Part shown: positions 10,306 through 23,645 of the stretch, piece after piece | Layout of the letters: every line of letters starts with the position of its first letter | Numbering within the stretch: the first letter of the stretch is position 1 | Assembly: GCA_030180135.1 (NCBI GenBank) | Contig: CM058234.1 | Location: forward strand, 2,604,001-2,668,000 | DNA length: 64,000 nucleotides | Direction: 5' to 3' | Source: Orychophragmus violaceus | Taxonomy: Eukaryota; Streptophyta; Magnoliopsida; Brassicales; Brassicaceae | Program-made: the position numbers and the translations under genes | The notes under the pieces: generated by a model | What the model was told of the DNA's origin: nothing | The model's database searches: none | What the model saw: only the letters and a program-made list of their open reading frames with translations

Positions 10306-10350
10306 GAGGTATATGTAGCATAATTTTTGACGGAATTCCGTCGGAAATCG
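10306..10350 (-). promoter_or_regulatory. TNP2 promoter: TATA-like element plus palindrome
   Basis: GGTATATGTAG lies at 10308-10318. GACGGAATTCCGTCGG lies at 10329-10344, the same geometry as at the other three genes. The (GA)n-rich 5' leader at 10250-10300 resembles the leader of the TNPA-like gene. Confidence 0.65.
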
Positions 10351-10600
10351 GTCGGTTTCTAGTCGACCCAACGGTTCCATTGACGGTCAGTTTAACGGCT
10401 ATAGTAAACCGACGCTAAACCGACCGAAATACAACGGAATACCGACGGAAAATTAAACCGTCGGTTTACCGTCGGGTGTTTCCGACGGAATGAGAAAACG
10501 GTCGGAAATTTTCGACGGTTTTCCGTCGGAAAACTTCCCGTATGAAAGTCGTCGTTTTATCGTCGGTAATTTCTGACGGAATTACTTCCGTCGGTAATTC
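10351..10600. repeat. Right subterminal CCGACGG region
   Basis: Many copies of CCGTCGG, CCGACGG and GACCGA occur in both orientations up to the right terminus. Unlike the left end, there is no regular 25-bp array. Confidence 0.85.
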
Positions 10601-10633
10601 CGTCGGTAATAGCCCTGTTTTCTTGTAGTGTAA
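10601..10633. repeat. CACTA right terminal inverted repeat and TSD
   Basis: The sequence ends CCTGTTTTCTTGTAGTG, the inverse of the left terminus, followed by target duplication TAA. Downstream flanking DNA matches position 43984 onward in the duplicated copy. Confidence 0.95.
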
Positions 10634-10785
10634 GCCTCAACAGAAATCTGAAGGAAATCTGAGAAACATTATCCAGAAAACTGATGGAAATGAAAAAGAC
10701 ATTTTAAACTGAAGAAAAAAAGGACAAACGGATAGAGTTTAATTTTTGTTGATGTTGAGAAAAAGGCATTGTAAAGATCTAAGCC

Positions 10786-12829
<2,044 letters not shown>

Positions 12830-12843
12830 TAGTTGGTTCCATG

Positions 12844-14011
12844 ACTGCTCAAATCTTACAGTTTGGGTGTAAGTATTTGTTTACTCTTTCAAAAGAAATG
12901 GTATTTGTTTTTTCTGTAAGGAAAATAGTGTGAGAATAGGCAACATATATAGTGACTGAGCTGTGTAAGCAATTGGGTAATGTTTTACTATTTTCAAGTA
13001 AGTTATTAGTTTATAATCTTTCTCAAAAAAAGTTTTAAAACCAAGTATTATTTTTTTTCCTTTTAATTCATAGCAATGTTCTGTCAATTCATATCCTACA
13101 CACTGTTAACTTTATCTTAGTCAGTTTATATATACAGAAATTCTCATGAAATCCTGGCATTGACTTTATTTAATAAAAATATGTTTTGGAGCGATAAATA
13201 ACCTACAAAATAATTTAGAAACACGAATTTTAGTAAATTTTAATATTTTAAGTAAAATTTTACTTGTAAAATGCTGTTAATTTAATTTTCTTATATATTA
13301 TTAACCAGTTAATTTGTTTAGATATATTATTTTATGTGAACTTCTTGATAAAATAGTTATTTGTATAATAATCTGAAATGATAAATAAATTTATAAAATC
13401 TAAAATGAGTTTTGACAAATTTTTATATTTTAAAATAAATTTTTGTTTCCACAAAATGTTTCTGTCATTCCATTTTTCTTAAGATATATCAACATGAATT
13501 TTATGTCAAGCTATTTATTGATAAAAATTAAATTATAAAATATGTTTGTAGAATGATAAATAAATTTACAAAACTACCATTTTAATTTTTTTTTATAAAT
13601 ACAATCAAAAAAGTTTTCAAAAAATCATTTTGTATAGCATGTCTTAGAAAAGTTTATAAACTTAAACCATATCAATATTTTTTCTGTTTCTCAAGCTTAA
13701 GTTTAATTGTTTATTTTTGATTATGTTTTACTAACAAATTACGTTTACCAATTTTCAATGATAGTTTAGTTATAACATTTTTTAAAAGAACAAAACAATT
13801 GTTAATATCACCAGCTGACACTGATTTGTTGTTTTGTATTGGCAGATTTTTGTAATTTTTATTAAAATATCTCTAAGATAAAAGAAGATTATATAATGAA
13901 TTTAATAAGAACATTGTAAAAAGGTTTTGGTACATCTCCTTTAATTTCATTTCTAACAAAAAAAATATTGAAAATTTTATTTTATTTTACATTTCCTTTG
14001 TCCATTATAAA

Positions 14012-14043
<32 letters not shown>

Positions 14044-15290
14044 CTAAATTTTTGGGGCTAAGTTTAGTATAGTAATATTTTAAAAAATCATCTTAATTTT
14101 ATTTGTTATTTATTATACAGTAGGAAACCTATATAATATCCAGGAAGGTATTGATTTATTATAATTTTAATTTGAATTTGTTTGCAAGTATATTAGATGC
14201 TAAACTTGGTTGTTTACTATACTCACCTCTTTCATTTACAAAATAAAATATTATTTTCTTTTTTGATCATTTCCTTTTTTGCACTTGTTTTGTTTTGATA
14301 ATGATATGATTCATATGACAGCTTGCACAAAAAAGCAAACACAAAAATTACATCTACAACAAATTTCTTTTTTTTTTGGGTCAAAGGCTACAACAAATTT
14401 CTAAATTATTAAATGATAACATTTGACCAAGAAAAGTTATTAAATGGTAAAATTTGTTTGATATATATATGACAAAATACATAAGAATTATTAACAAAAA
14501 GGCAGTCAAACAATCTAATGATTAATCCACTCCATCACCACTTCACTAGGTAAATTTTTTTTGTCAAGCAATGTTATAATTATTTTCCTTTTTCTTTATC
14601 TATATTGTCACGTGTCTCCAAAAAAACAGTTTACTCAATTTGGGCCGGAGTCTTACAATCAACCTGAAAAGCCTGCTAAATGGTGATATCTAAAAAACGT
14701 TTTTCAAATGTGCTTTTTTTTAAACTGTTTCTAAGTTACTAATCATTTTTTTGTTATTGGCGTTTTTCTAAAAAATTGTTGACATTTTTCAAAGTAAATG
14801 AAAAACGGCACCTTGTCCCGCAAATACATTTTTTCGAACCACACCGCACTTAAACCGCACCACACTCTAATATCATCCCACAAAACGAGACTACCATTCG
14901 AGGCCAATTTAAACTTCTAAGATAACGGTCCTTCTCTCAACATAAATATACTAAACGACAAAACCCATCACCTACACCTTCACCTTCTATGTGCCTTTCC
15001 TCCTCCCTCTTCAACATGTACATCGACAACTAACCCGACAACTTCCCATAGCGCACACCTTTACATGGCTTCCAATTTCGTCAGGAATTTAAAATCCCAT
15101 CGATTTATGTTATTGTGACCTACCAAACCCAACTGTCTTAAGCATGACCCACCCGTCATACTATAGATACTCGCATCTTCATGACAATCACCACCATGAT
15201 ATCTCCACAAATTCCCACTCGCTCATAACTTGCATCAAAATACCAAGAATCTCAAACAGTTCAATGGCGCAAATCGATTTTATTAGCCAT
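12844..15290. other. AT-rich intergenic DNA, duplicated at 46159-48305
   Basis: This is the upstream region of MPK10-like copy A. No coding frame is recognisable. It matches the upstream region of copy B almost throughout, with small indels, as far as 14960. Simple (AT)n runs occur at about 14021-14043. From about 14960 to 15290 the sequence has no counterpart in copy B, and I cannot identify it. Confidence 0.7.
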
Positions 15291-15489
15291 TCCAGCCTCT
15301 GCTAAATACGCAATGCCGGATGATTTGCATCTCGGCCACTCATCCCAAGAGTTGTTTGGCCGCCTCCTGCGATGCTCGCAACATCAAGAAGGATGGCCAG
15401 TTCATGGGCATCGTCCTACTATTTATCGATAGAAAGGTAATTGCTTGCTATTATCTTCCCCCCCCCCCCCTCGTCAACCAGCGCATACA

Positions 15490-15557
15490 ATTTTGCATAG
15501 TTGCTCATACGTTCTCCACACTTTTTTTGAAGAATTCGGTTATAGCTGACGCTTCTA
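15490..15557 (+). pseudogene. Short fragment of unknown gene X, end portion
   Basis: It encodes VAHTFSTLFLKNSVIAD, almost identical to the end of the gene X fragments at 26541-27074 and 48312-48785. Here it is joined to unrelated sequence upstream that includes a C-run at 15460-15469. It is followed by the same TIR element start as in the other two copies. Confidence 0.6.
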
Positions 15558-16141
15558 TTAGGCATGGGCATTTTAACCAGAACCGGTTACCCAAACCGGA
15601 ACTGAACTGACCCTAAACCAATTCAGTTATATAGTATTACCCACGGGTAATTTATTTTGGAACCGTGGGTATTGGGTAATATCCGAAAATGAACCGATAC
15701 CCGATCGGGTACCCAAACCCGAAAATAGTTATTTTCAGATATTATGGATATAATTTCAGTATTATGGGTATTTTTGAAGTTTTATTTTCGGTTTTAAAAT
15801 ATATTTTTGATATTTCAGATAACGTTTTCTTTTTTTTCTTTGTTTTTAGTTATTTTGTGGGTTTTCGAATATGATTTTCCATATTTTTTGGTGTAGTTTG
15901 GGCATTTTTACAAATTTTGGGTATTATGGGTAAAAATACTTGATATCCTCTTGAAACCCGAAAATTTCGGGTAAAATCTGGTTTTGAATTTTTAGACATG
16001 AACAACCAAGAACCGGTTGGACACGAACCGATACCCGGCTCGAAATTGCGTAGGTACCCATTGGGTAAAATTTATCTCAAGAACCTGAACCGAATGAGTT
16101 CGACCTGTAACTGACCCCAAAATCCGAATGCCCAAGCCTAA
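15558..16141. mobile_element. Non-autonomous TIR element, family 1, rich in CCGAACC/GGGTA motifs
   Basis: It starts TTAGGCATGGGCATT and ends with the inverse of TTAGGCTTGGGCATT. The interior is low-complexity repetition of CGGGTA, CCGAAC and ATTTTGGGT motifs with no coding capacity. Truncated copies lie at 27075 and 48786 and a second full copy at 24807. I cannot see a clear target duplication, so the superfamily is unassigned. Confidence 0.6.
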
Positions 16142-16555
16142 CTGCTCTGTTTGCCGATACAAGTAACCTGTTTTTAAACTCGACTGATAACCTCTAACCA
16201 ACACTCACCTTTCAATGGTTTACTCTGAAGAAGAGAACCTCTCACGAATAAACACGCTTAACTGAGTTCTCTTGCAGAACTCACAACCAAACTCTCTGGC
16301 AGCAGCAAGAAAAAAGCCTTATCAGGTGACTCTGCTTCATAAGTGTACTTAAGGTCAGCTTTGTAAATAATATTTTCTGAATATCATGTGTATGTAATAT
16401 GATTGTCACGTGAGCATATCGACTAACCTCTTGGTGAACTCGGCTATGGATTGGATTTTAGAATCGAATAAGAACCCTTTAGATTGTCATTTTTAGGCTC
16501 TATTGTTGGCACATATCCCGACTAGCCAAGTACCAGAAACAATGCATGGAGTATA
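16142..16555 (+). other. Unidentified flank left of the Copia insertion
   Basis: No clear gene is visible. The last bases (GAGTATA) continue directly into the flippase frame at 23651 once the Copia element and one target duplication are ignored (Glu-Tyr-Lys-Phe-Leu). At least the end of this stretch is therefore probably decayed flippase sequence. Confidence 0.4.
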
Positions 16556-17245
16556 TGTTGGGAATGTCCTGAAATCTACCGTACTATCTCTAGAAAGTAT
16601 GATAAATGTCGAGATCAGACATAAGTCATAAATACTGGGTGATCATGATGACTTGCTAGAGTCCGCTCTTGATCTATAAGTTTAGGATTTATTACCAGTA
16701 TTGTATGATCCCAAAGGGTCACACACCATAGCTAACGGGAAAGTTAACATGGAATGAATACGGTAAGATGCAAGGCATTTACTGTATTTGTGCAGAGAGT
16801 TGGGCCGTTAGTTTAATCACTTGGGCCCATATCGAGACAAATGACTTGTGTCGATCGACACAAGTGTATGTGTCGGTCGACACAGTTGCGAAACCGAGAC
16901 ATCGGTTTAAGTTTATGACAGAGTCGATATTTATATGGGTCGTCTTATAATTTCGACTCTAACAGTCTGCGACCTAAAACCTGAGCCGTCTCTCTTCTCT
17001 CTCTGATCAATCCATTGCTTTGGTCTAGCAACCATCCCGGCTTGTAAGAGTGTGGATACTGAAGGAGGAACAGGCATCTGATCTGTTCTAGCTGATCTCA
17101 TCATTACCATCCATCAATCCGCTGCAATCTGAAAGGTAATGATCAGGTTTGGTTTTGTGATTCGTTCTGCAAGAACCTAGATCTGAGTTATATGTGCTAG
17201 GTTGCAATCTGTTAATTGAACCATGAACACACATATAATCCAACA
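16556..17245 (+). repeat. 5' LTR of the Copia element
   Basis: 690 bp, with TG...CA ends. It contains a GTGTCGATCGACAC palindrome and a related GTGTCGGTCGACAC at 16858-16882. A TATA-like TTTATATGGG lies at about 16930. Confidence 0.95.
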
Positions 17246-17246
17246 G

Positions 17247-17258
17247 TGGTATCAGAGC
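17247..17258 (+). promoter_or_regulatory. Primer binding site (initiator Met tRNA type)
   Basis: TGGTATCAGAGC, one base after the LTR end. It is complementary to the 3' end of plant initiator Met tRNA, as is usual for Copia elements. Confidence 0.92.
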
Positions 17259-18672
17259 GCCAGGTTATTGGTTTTTGCTTTATGAATCTGATTTAGGTTG
17301 TTCTTACTGTTTAAAATCGAATTTGGTTAAGAAATTTGATCAGAAAACATGAAAACCTAAGAATTAGATCGCATCAATCCGATTGAAAGCCATTGGTGTG
17401 CGATCTGGTCGCCCGTGTCGATCGACGAGGGAGCGAGGTATCGGTCGATATCGATCGATCCGATTGACATCTCGCGGTCCTGATGACCCGATTGACCCGA
17501 GCTGATACTCGCTAGTATCGATCGATATGAAAGACTCATATCGATCGATACGAAGGCGATGCAGATGATCCGCGAATAGCCAATCGGTTCAGCCGAGCTT
17601 CGTGGTTCATCTTTCCTTAAACCGAGACAATGAACCGATCAATCCAATTGTGGTTCATTGTCTACTTTAGCCAGAACCGCAAGTTAGGTCAAAATTGGCT
17701 AAAACACAAGGTGTTTCTTCCCGGTTTTGGACTTAACTGAACCGATCCAATTTAATTGGTGGTTCAAGCGGTTAACCCAAATCGCGGTTTGCTGGAAATA
17801 ATTATATTTCTGGTTAAACCGGATTGAAATTCATAAAATTGAATTTTAAACTAAACCGAAGGCTGGTCTAAGTTTGATTTGGTTGGACCAAATAATTTAG
17901 AGCTAGTCTGGTTTAGTAAATAACTGATGGTTTTGATAGTTAATTTGGTCTTGGACCAGAATTAATAAACCGGATCGGTTATGTCAAATTATTGGGCCAG
18001 CTGGAATTCTATGGTCTTGGGCCAAGAATTGGGCCTATAATTTGTGACCCAACCCAAAATATTTAATGAAATATTTAAAATAGAAATTTCTATTTTTTGT
18101 AAGTTACTAAATTTAGAAAGTTTCTAAAATAAGAAAGTTTCCCAAAATAGTAATCTTCTATTTTTGGAAATAAAACTTAAAAATCCTCAAAAACAATATC
18201 AAGCTTGGATGTCTTTCCAATCTTGTCAGCTACTTAACGCTTATTTGATTACAGACATGGCTTACAGTGTGAGGTGTCTGTTTTCGCGTAAGTAAAGTAG
18301 TATATAATCACTGATTTCATTGGGAGTCCCAGATTTCAGTGATTATTTGGCTGTAAGAGATTGGTTTCCTTGACTGGGCCATCGGGAGTCCCGGGCCTTG
18401 AGACATCTGGTGAATTTGGGCCTCGGGTCCAATTCACAACCGAGAGTTATTGGTTATAACTAGCTGTGTGTATGCTTACCAAGTAAAGCTAATTCCGGGT
18501 GACGGCCAGTGGCCCACTTTGGATTTAGCTGAACATGGGTCTCGGAATCATTGCATTCTTATGAGGTTAAACAAAGAAATTTTGAATGCAATGCGAGTTT
18601 TCTTATAAGTTGTTAAGATTACTCTTTTATGAACTTAATAACTAAAACTCTATTTATCTCTAAATTTCAGCT
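17259..18672 (+). other. 1.4-kb untranslated leader of the Copia element
   Basis: No coding frame. It contains a second cluster of TCGATCGA palindromes (17407-17560) and a conserved stretch around 18360-18500 (GGGAGTCCCGGGCC). That stretch is also present, inverted, in the leader of the minus-strand Copia (63200-63460). Confidence 0.75.
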
Positions 18673-19563
18673 ATGACAAGCACAAACAATCAAAACACTT
18701 TCTCGATCCGGTCTGTCCTTGAAATGGACAAACTGAACGGATCAAATTTCTTGACTTGGTCGCGGAACCTGAGACTAGTTCTCAGGCAGGAGAGAAAGGA
18801 CTATGTCCTTGAGAAAGCTCTCCCCGTGAGGATCGGGTCCAATGCCTCTCATGCAGTATATAATGCTTGGAATAAGCATTATAATGATGCGGTAGATGTG
18901 CGTGGTCTGATATTGGCTACCATGGACTCAGATTTGCGGAAGCAATATGAGAACATGGAGTTGCCAATATAGATGATCAGCAGCCTGAAATTGAAATTTC
19001 AGGAGCAGGTAAGAGTGGAGAGATACCAGTTGGTTAAATCTCTCACTAGCTGCAAGCTACCAAATGATCATCCAGTAAGTCCTCATGTCAGTAAAATGAT
19101 GGGTTACATTGATAACCTGAGGAAACTGGATTATCCAGTTAGCAAGGAATTGGCAACTGAGATCATTCTGCAGTCACTGCCGTCAAGCTATGATAAGTTC
19201 GTAAGGGACTATATCAAGAAAGGCTTAACGAAGACGTTGACTGAACTGCATGACATGCTCAAGACAGTTGAGCCAAACGTGAAGAGTACCTTGTACAATC
19301 TCATGAATGAGAAGGGTAGGTTTACTAAACCTAATGCTGACAAGGGTGAAGACAAAGTTGTCCAGATTTTGAATCATGGCAAGCGTGTGTCTTCTGAGCC
19401 CGAGTCAGATACCTCTTACGTTGGTAAGTGCTGCTACTGTAAAGAGACTGGGCATTGGAAAAGAGATTGCATTAAATTCATGGAAGATTATGAGGAGTTA
19501 AAGTTGATGTATGAGACTACTTCCTCAGGTATTCATGTTATTACTTCAAGTTATACCTTGTAG
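18673..19563 (+). pseudogene. Copia gag, interrupted by an in-frame TAG
   Basis: The reading frame from ATG at 18673 matches the gag of the intact relative (TFSIRSVLE, NFLTWSRNLRLVL). It is stopped by TAG at 18970-18972, resumes in the same frame, and reaches a CCHC zinc knuckle (CCYCKETGHWKRDC). It ends at TAG 19561-19563. The break is internal and no second start is needed to read on, but neither piece is a full protein. Confidence 0.9.
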
Positions 19564-22085
19564 GTATTGGATACTGATTGTGGCACTGATATTTGTTATA
19601 ATATGCAGAGCCTGAACAACAGTAGAACGTTGAAGGAAGGGCAAGTGGAACTGCGAGTCTGGAAGGAGCTTGGGATGCTGCCTCAGCCGTAGGGTTTTCA
19701 CTTGTAGATGCCTTTGAGGCTTGGTTTTGTATTAATAATTGCTACAATGTACCTGCTTTAAGCAGAGTTGTCTTTCATTTTCTTGTAAAGAATTTGAATG
19801 TTTTTCATTTTGATAAAGACAAGTTTTGTTCTTTTGATCTTAATGAAATGTTAATTGTAGCACCCTATTCAAGGAATGGGTTTTATATATTAAACCAAAG
19901 AGTGCCTAAATGTAACATAAATACCGAATTAGTTTAAATCTGATGAATTAAACCTGATTTTTCTTGGCATAAATGTTTTGGTCAAAGAGTAAGTCGGATT
20001 CAGAAACCCCATAGTTATGGACTTTTGGGCTCATTTGAATGGATATCTTATGAGACTTGAATTCTGCTTACTGGACCAAAAGACAAAGGGCCCATCTTAG
20101 CCGAGCTAGAGAACGGCCCAAAGGCTTATTGGAGATTGAACATACTCATGTATGTGGTCCGATGAGCAGTAATGCCAGAGAAAATTTCCTGTACTTCATT
20201 GTCTCTACTGATTACTTCAGTGAGTAAGACTGTGTTCATTTGATGAGACACAAGTCGGAATTCTTTGACATGGTCGAAAGAGTTCCAGAATGAGGTATAG
20301 AATCAAAGTGACAGAAGTATTGAGACTCTGGATTAGATCAAGAGTGAGAATACTTAAGTCATTGATAGTGTGATCATCTGAATGAGTGTGAAGTCGTTTC
20401 ACAGCTCATTTCTCCTGAAAAACCTGGAGGTGTTTCTGTGAGAAAGAATCAGATCTTATTGGAAATGATTAAAGATGAGTCACACGAATCTTCCATGATA
20501 TTCTTTAAGAATAACGCTCTAGTAATATCTAAGTTTACGCTGAAATAGTTCCACTAATATCAGTTGAAAGACACCACATAAATGTGGATTGGAAATGATC
20601 CAAATTCGTCTTTACTGAGTATTTGTAGTTGTGCTACTTCGCTGGTTGTCCTAGGGAAACCAAGGCTTGTTACTTTTTACGTCCATTCTGTTTTCTAAGA
20701 GGGGAAGTCACTTTCAAAGAAGAACAGTGGGAGTAAAAGCGTAACTCGAAGAAATTCGAGAAATACAGGAGGCTGCTCAACCTGTTGAGGGAGAGCAGCG
20801 GATGGATTTACAGATTTCTGTAGAATCTACACCTGTAAAGCCTGAAGTTCGCAGATATGAATGAATCAGTCACTAATTCGAGAGTGATTTCTCGTCATTA
20901 GTTGAACCTGATGATCATTGAAAGTTCGCATGATCTGATGATCATTGAAAGCGACGAATCTGCGAAATTCAAAGAAGCGAAAGTGAGCCCGGACTCCGAA
21001 AATTACACTATGTGTAAGTTAGCTTCATTGATCCATTCATGGATGGAAGCAAACATATCGGAGTTGGAATCTTCGTTCTGTTAAAGTAGTCAAGGTTTTG
21101 ACTTGAACAGGAACGAAGTGGAACTGTGCGTTTACTAAAAGATAAGTGGGAGCATTATTGCATTTCTCATAGTGTATGTCGATGACATACTGATCCTCGG
21201 AAATAACGTCCCAATATTGCAGTCGGTAAAGGACTGGCTTGGGAGTTGGTTTTGTGATAGACACGGATAAAACCATGTATGTTCTTGGATTTTGGATCTA
21301 AAGATAGAGATCCAAAAGAGCTGGTAGGACAAAGTCAGGATTCTTAAATTGACAAAGTCCTACACGTAATCAGCAATCCAAGAAGGGTCTTATGCCAATG
21401 TCACATGGCAATACGTTAAGCAAGAAACAGTATCCCACGATATCTGCTGAGCTTGAATGCATGGATAGGATTCCATATGCGACGGCATAAGGATCTATCA
21501 TGCATGCCATGACACATACTTGTTTTGATGTTGCTTTAAAGTTAAGCAAGACAAGTAAAGACCAGTCAAATCCAGCAAAGAATCACTGGATTGCCGTATA
21601 GAATATCCTAAAGTATTTGAGGAATACTAAGGATAAGTTCTTGATTTACGGAGAAAGTGAGGTGCTACAAGTCGATAGAGTCTGAAAGGCAAGTTTCCAA
21701 TAGACAAAGATAATTCCTGGTCACAGTCCGGCTATATCTTGTGTCTAACTGGCGGTGCAAGGCACTGTTGCTGACTCCATGACTTAAGCTGAACATTTCG
21801 CAGCTTGAGAAGCGGCGAAAGAGGTTGTTTGGATAGAAGAGTTCATCACTGAACTTGATGTGATTCACAGCATAGATGAGGCTAGCTGCACATCAGAGGT
21901 CCAAACACCTTAAGGATAGGTATAACCTATTCCTTGAGATAAATGACAGAGGTGTTAAGTAGATAAGCAAGTTTCATCGAATGAGAACGTTGCTAATCTA
22001 TTAACGAAGCCACTCCTTATGCCTAAGCACGAGTCGCGGACTGTAGCTGTAGGATGAGTGAAATTAAGATGTAGTCTTAATTTCA
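19564..22085 (+). pseudogene. Copia pol remnant (protease, integrase, RT, RNase H fragments)
   Basis: Fragments can be followed in order. The protease site is changed from DTG to DTD (about 19570). Next come a pre-integrase and integrase stretch with VCGPMSSNARE-like residues (about 20150-20230), the reverse transcriptase YVDD box intact at 21174-21185, and RNase H remnants to about 22060. Stops and frameshifts occur throughout, and sequence between integrase and reverse transcriptase is missing. No functional product is possible. Confidence 0.85.
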
Positions 22086-22942
22086 GTGGGAGTTTGTAAA
22101 GGGCTTTACTTAGTTGTTTTGAAAGGTTCATGTAAACATAATATTTTATGTTTATGAAATCTAATGATTTCTGGATTATTTTAACTGTGATATAAATAAT
22201 CGTTCCAAAATGATTCATGTCATTATATATGGGCCATCGAAGTACATGAGTAGACTTGATCCTGAAACCCCATATTTAACGAAATGACATAAATCATAGT
22301 GTCCATAGTCGAAGGTTGTTGAAATTGGAACACCAACAACCACTTGAGACTAGATTGTGTTGAGACTTATGACCAAGTTTCGAGGGGTCATAGATGCGCG
22401 GCATCAAAGTCGACACATAGGTATATGTAGGGGAGCATATGACCGGACATGGCCCGCTGATGAGAACTCTACAAGATATTAATATCTGTGTCATGAGAGG
22501 TTCTCATATACGACTATAGAGTATAGTCCTTAGACCTGAGTTCGCATGCATGTGGCTGCACATGGAGTAATGCGCTTTGATCATTGTCTAACGCTGTTTC
22601 GTAACTGGGAGCTATAAGGACCTTGGTTGGGTGTATTATGAAGTATGTAGTTCATAGTGATGGAACAAGATGGGATTTGTCCCTGCCGTTTAACGGAGGT
22701 AATATCTCTAGGCCAATCGGAGATTTGATAGCTGGTAAGAGAATGGCCATTCCCAAACGGACTTGCCCAAGTCGTTTGCATTGTCAGTATCAAATCTGGT
22801 CCGATAAACATGGTCTGGCTATATAAGGATGACACGCATCTTGCCTTATGACAGATCGAGATATTAAGACAAAAGGACTAGGGAATGTAGGATTCCAGTA
22901 CAATCGGAAGATTGTTGGGAATGTCCTTTGTAGGATTCCAGT
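22086..22942 (+). other. Non-coding region between pol and 3' LTR, conserved with the second Copia
   Basis: About 860 bp without a coding frame. It shares recognisable blocks with 58216-59058 (inverted), for example TGGAACAAGATGGGATTTGT and the ATCGGAGATTTGA-type stretch. It may be a 3' untranslated region with RNA structure. Confidence 0.7.
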
Positions 22943-22955
22943 ACAAGTGGGAGAT
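22887..22955 (+). promoter_or_regulatory. Polypurine tract, with a 43-bp duplicated remnant
   Basis: AAGTGGGAGAT abuts the 3' LTR. A diverged copy of the tract plus the first bases of the LTR (ATTGTTGGGAATGTCC) lies 43 bp upstream, from 22887 to 22929. Confidence 0.8.
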
Positions 22956-23645
22956 TGTTGGGAATGTCCTGAAATCTACCGTACTATCTCTAGAAAGTAT
23001 GATAAATGTCGAGATCAGACATAAGTCATAAATACTGGGTGATCATGATGACTTGCTAGAGTCCGCTCTTGATCTATAAGTTTAGGACTTATTACCAGTA
23101 TTGTATGATCCCAAAGGGTCACACACCATAGCTAACGGGAAAGTTAACATGGAATGAATACGGTAAGATGCAAGGCATTTACTGTATTTGTGCAGAGAGT
23201 TGGGCCGTTAGTTTAATCACTTGGGCCCATATCGAGACAAATGACTTGTGTCGATCGACACAAGTGTATGTGTCGGTCGACACAGTTGCGAAACCGAGAC
23301 ATCGGTTTAAGTTTATGACAGAGTCGATATTTATATGGGTCGTCTTATAATTTCGACTCTAACAGTGTGCGACCTAAAACCTGAGCCGTCTCTCTTCTCT
23401 CTCTGATCAATCCATTGCTTTGGTCTAGCAACCATCCCGGCTTGTAAGAGTGTGGATACTGAAGGAGGAACAGGCATCTGATCTGTTCTAGCTGATCTCA
23501 TCATTACCATCCATCAATCCGCTGCAATCTGAAAGGTAATGATCAGGTTTGGTTTTGTGATTCGTTCTGCAAGAACCTAGATCTGAGTTATATGTGCTAG
23601 GTTGCAATCTGTTAATTGAACCATGAACACACATATAATCCAACA
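22956..23645 (+). repeat. 3' LTR of the Copia element
   Basis: 690 bp, two mismatches to the 5' LTR. It is followed by the target duplication GTATA. Confidence 0.95.

Larger units (their letters stand above)
15..10630 (-). mobile_element. CACTA (En/Spm) DNA transposon, full length, 10,616 bp
   Basis: The element begins CACTACAAGAAAACAGG and ends with the inverse of CACTACAAGAAAACAGGG, followed by the palindrome-rich CCGACGG subterminal regions typical of the superfamily. The 3-bp duplication TAA flanks it at 12-14 and 10631-10633. Its genes all lie on the minus strand: a TNPA-like gene, two shortened paralogues, and a TNP2 transposase. It sits about 150 bp beyond the stop codon of MPK10-like copy A. 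The unoccupied site is visible in the duplicated copy near 43971, so both ends are certain. The TNP2 frame has a single nonsense codon, so this copy is probably not autonomous, though recently so. Confidence 0.96.
16556..23645 (+). mobile_element. Ty1/Copia LTR retrotransposon, structurally complete but coding-dead, 7,090 bp
   Basis: Two 690-bp LTRs (TGTTGGG...CCAACA) differ at only two positions: 16688/23088 and 16967/23367. The target duplication GTATA is at 16551-16555 and 23646-23650. A tRNA-iMet-type primer site follows the 5' LTR and a polypurine tract precedes the 3' LTR. The gag and pol frames are interrupted many times, and the pol region is about 0.5 kb shorter than in the intact relative at 57573-64000. 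It is inserted in the flippase pseudogene. Confidence 0.95.

Noticed and set aside
15320..15610. A 96-codon plus-strand frame as a gene
   Set aside because: It spans a C-run, a gene X fragment and the beginning of a TIR element, so it is a chance fusion of unrelated pieces.
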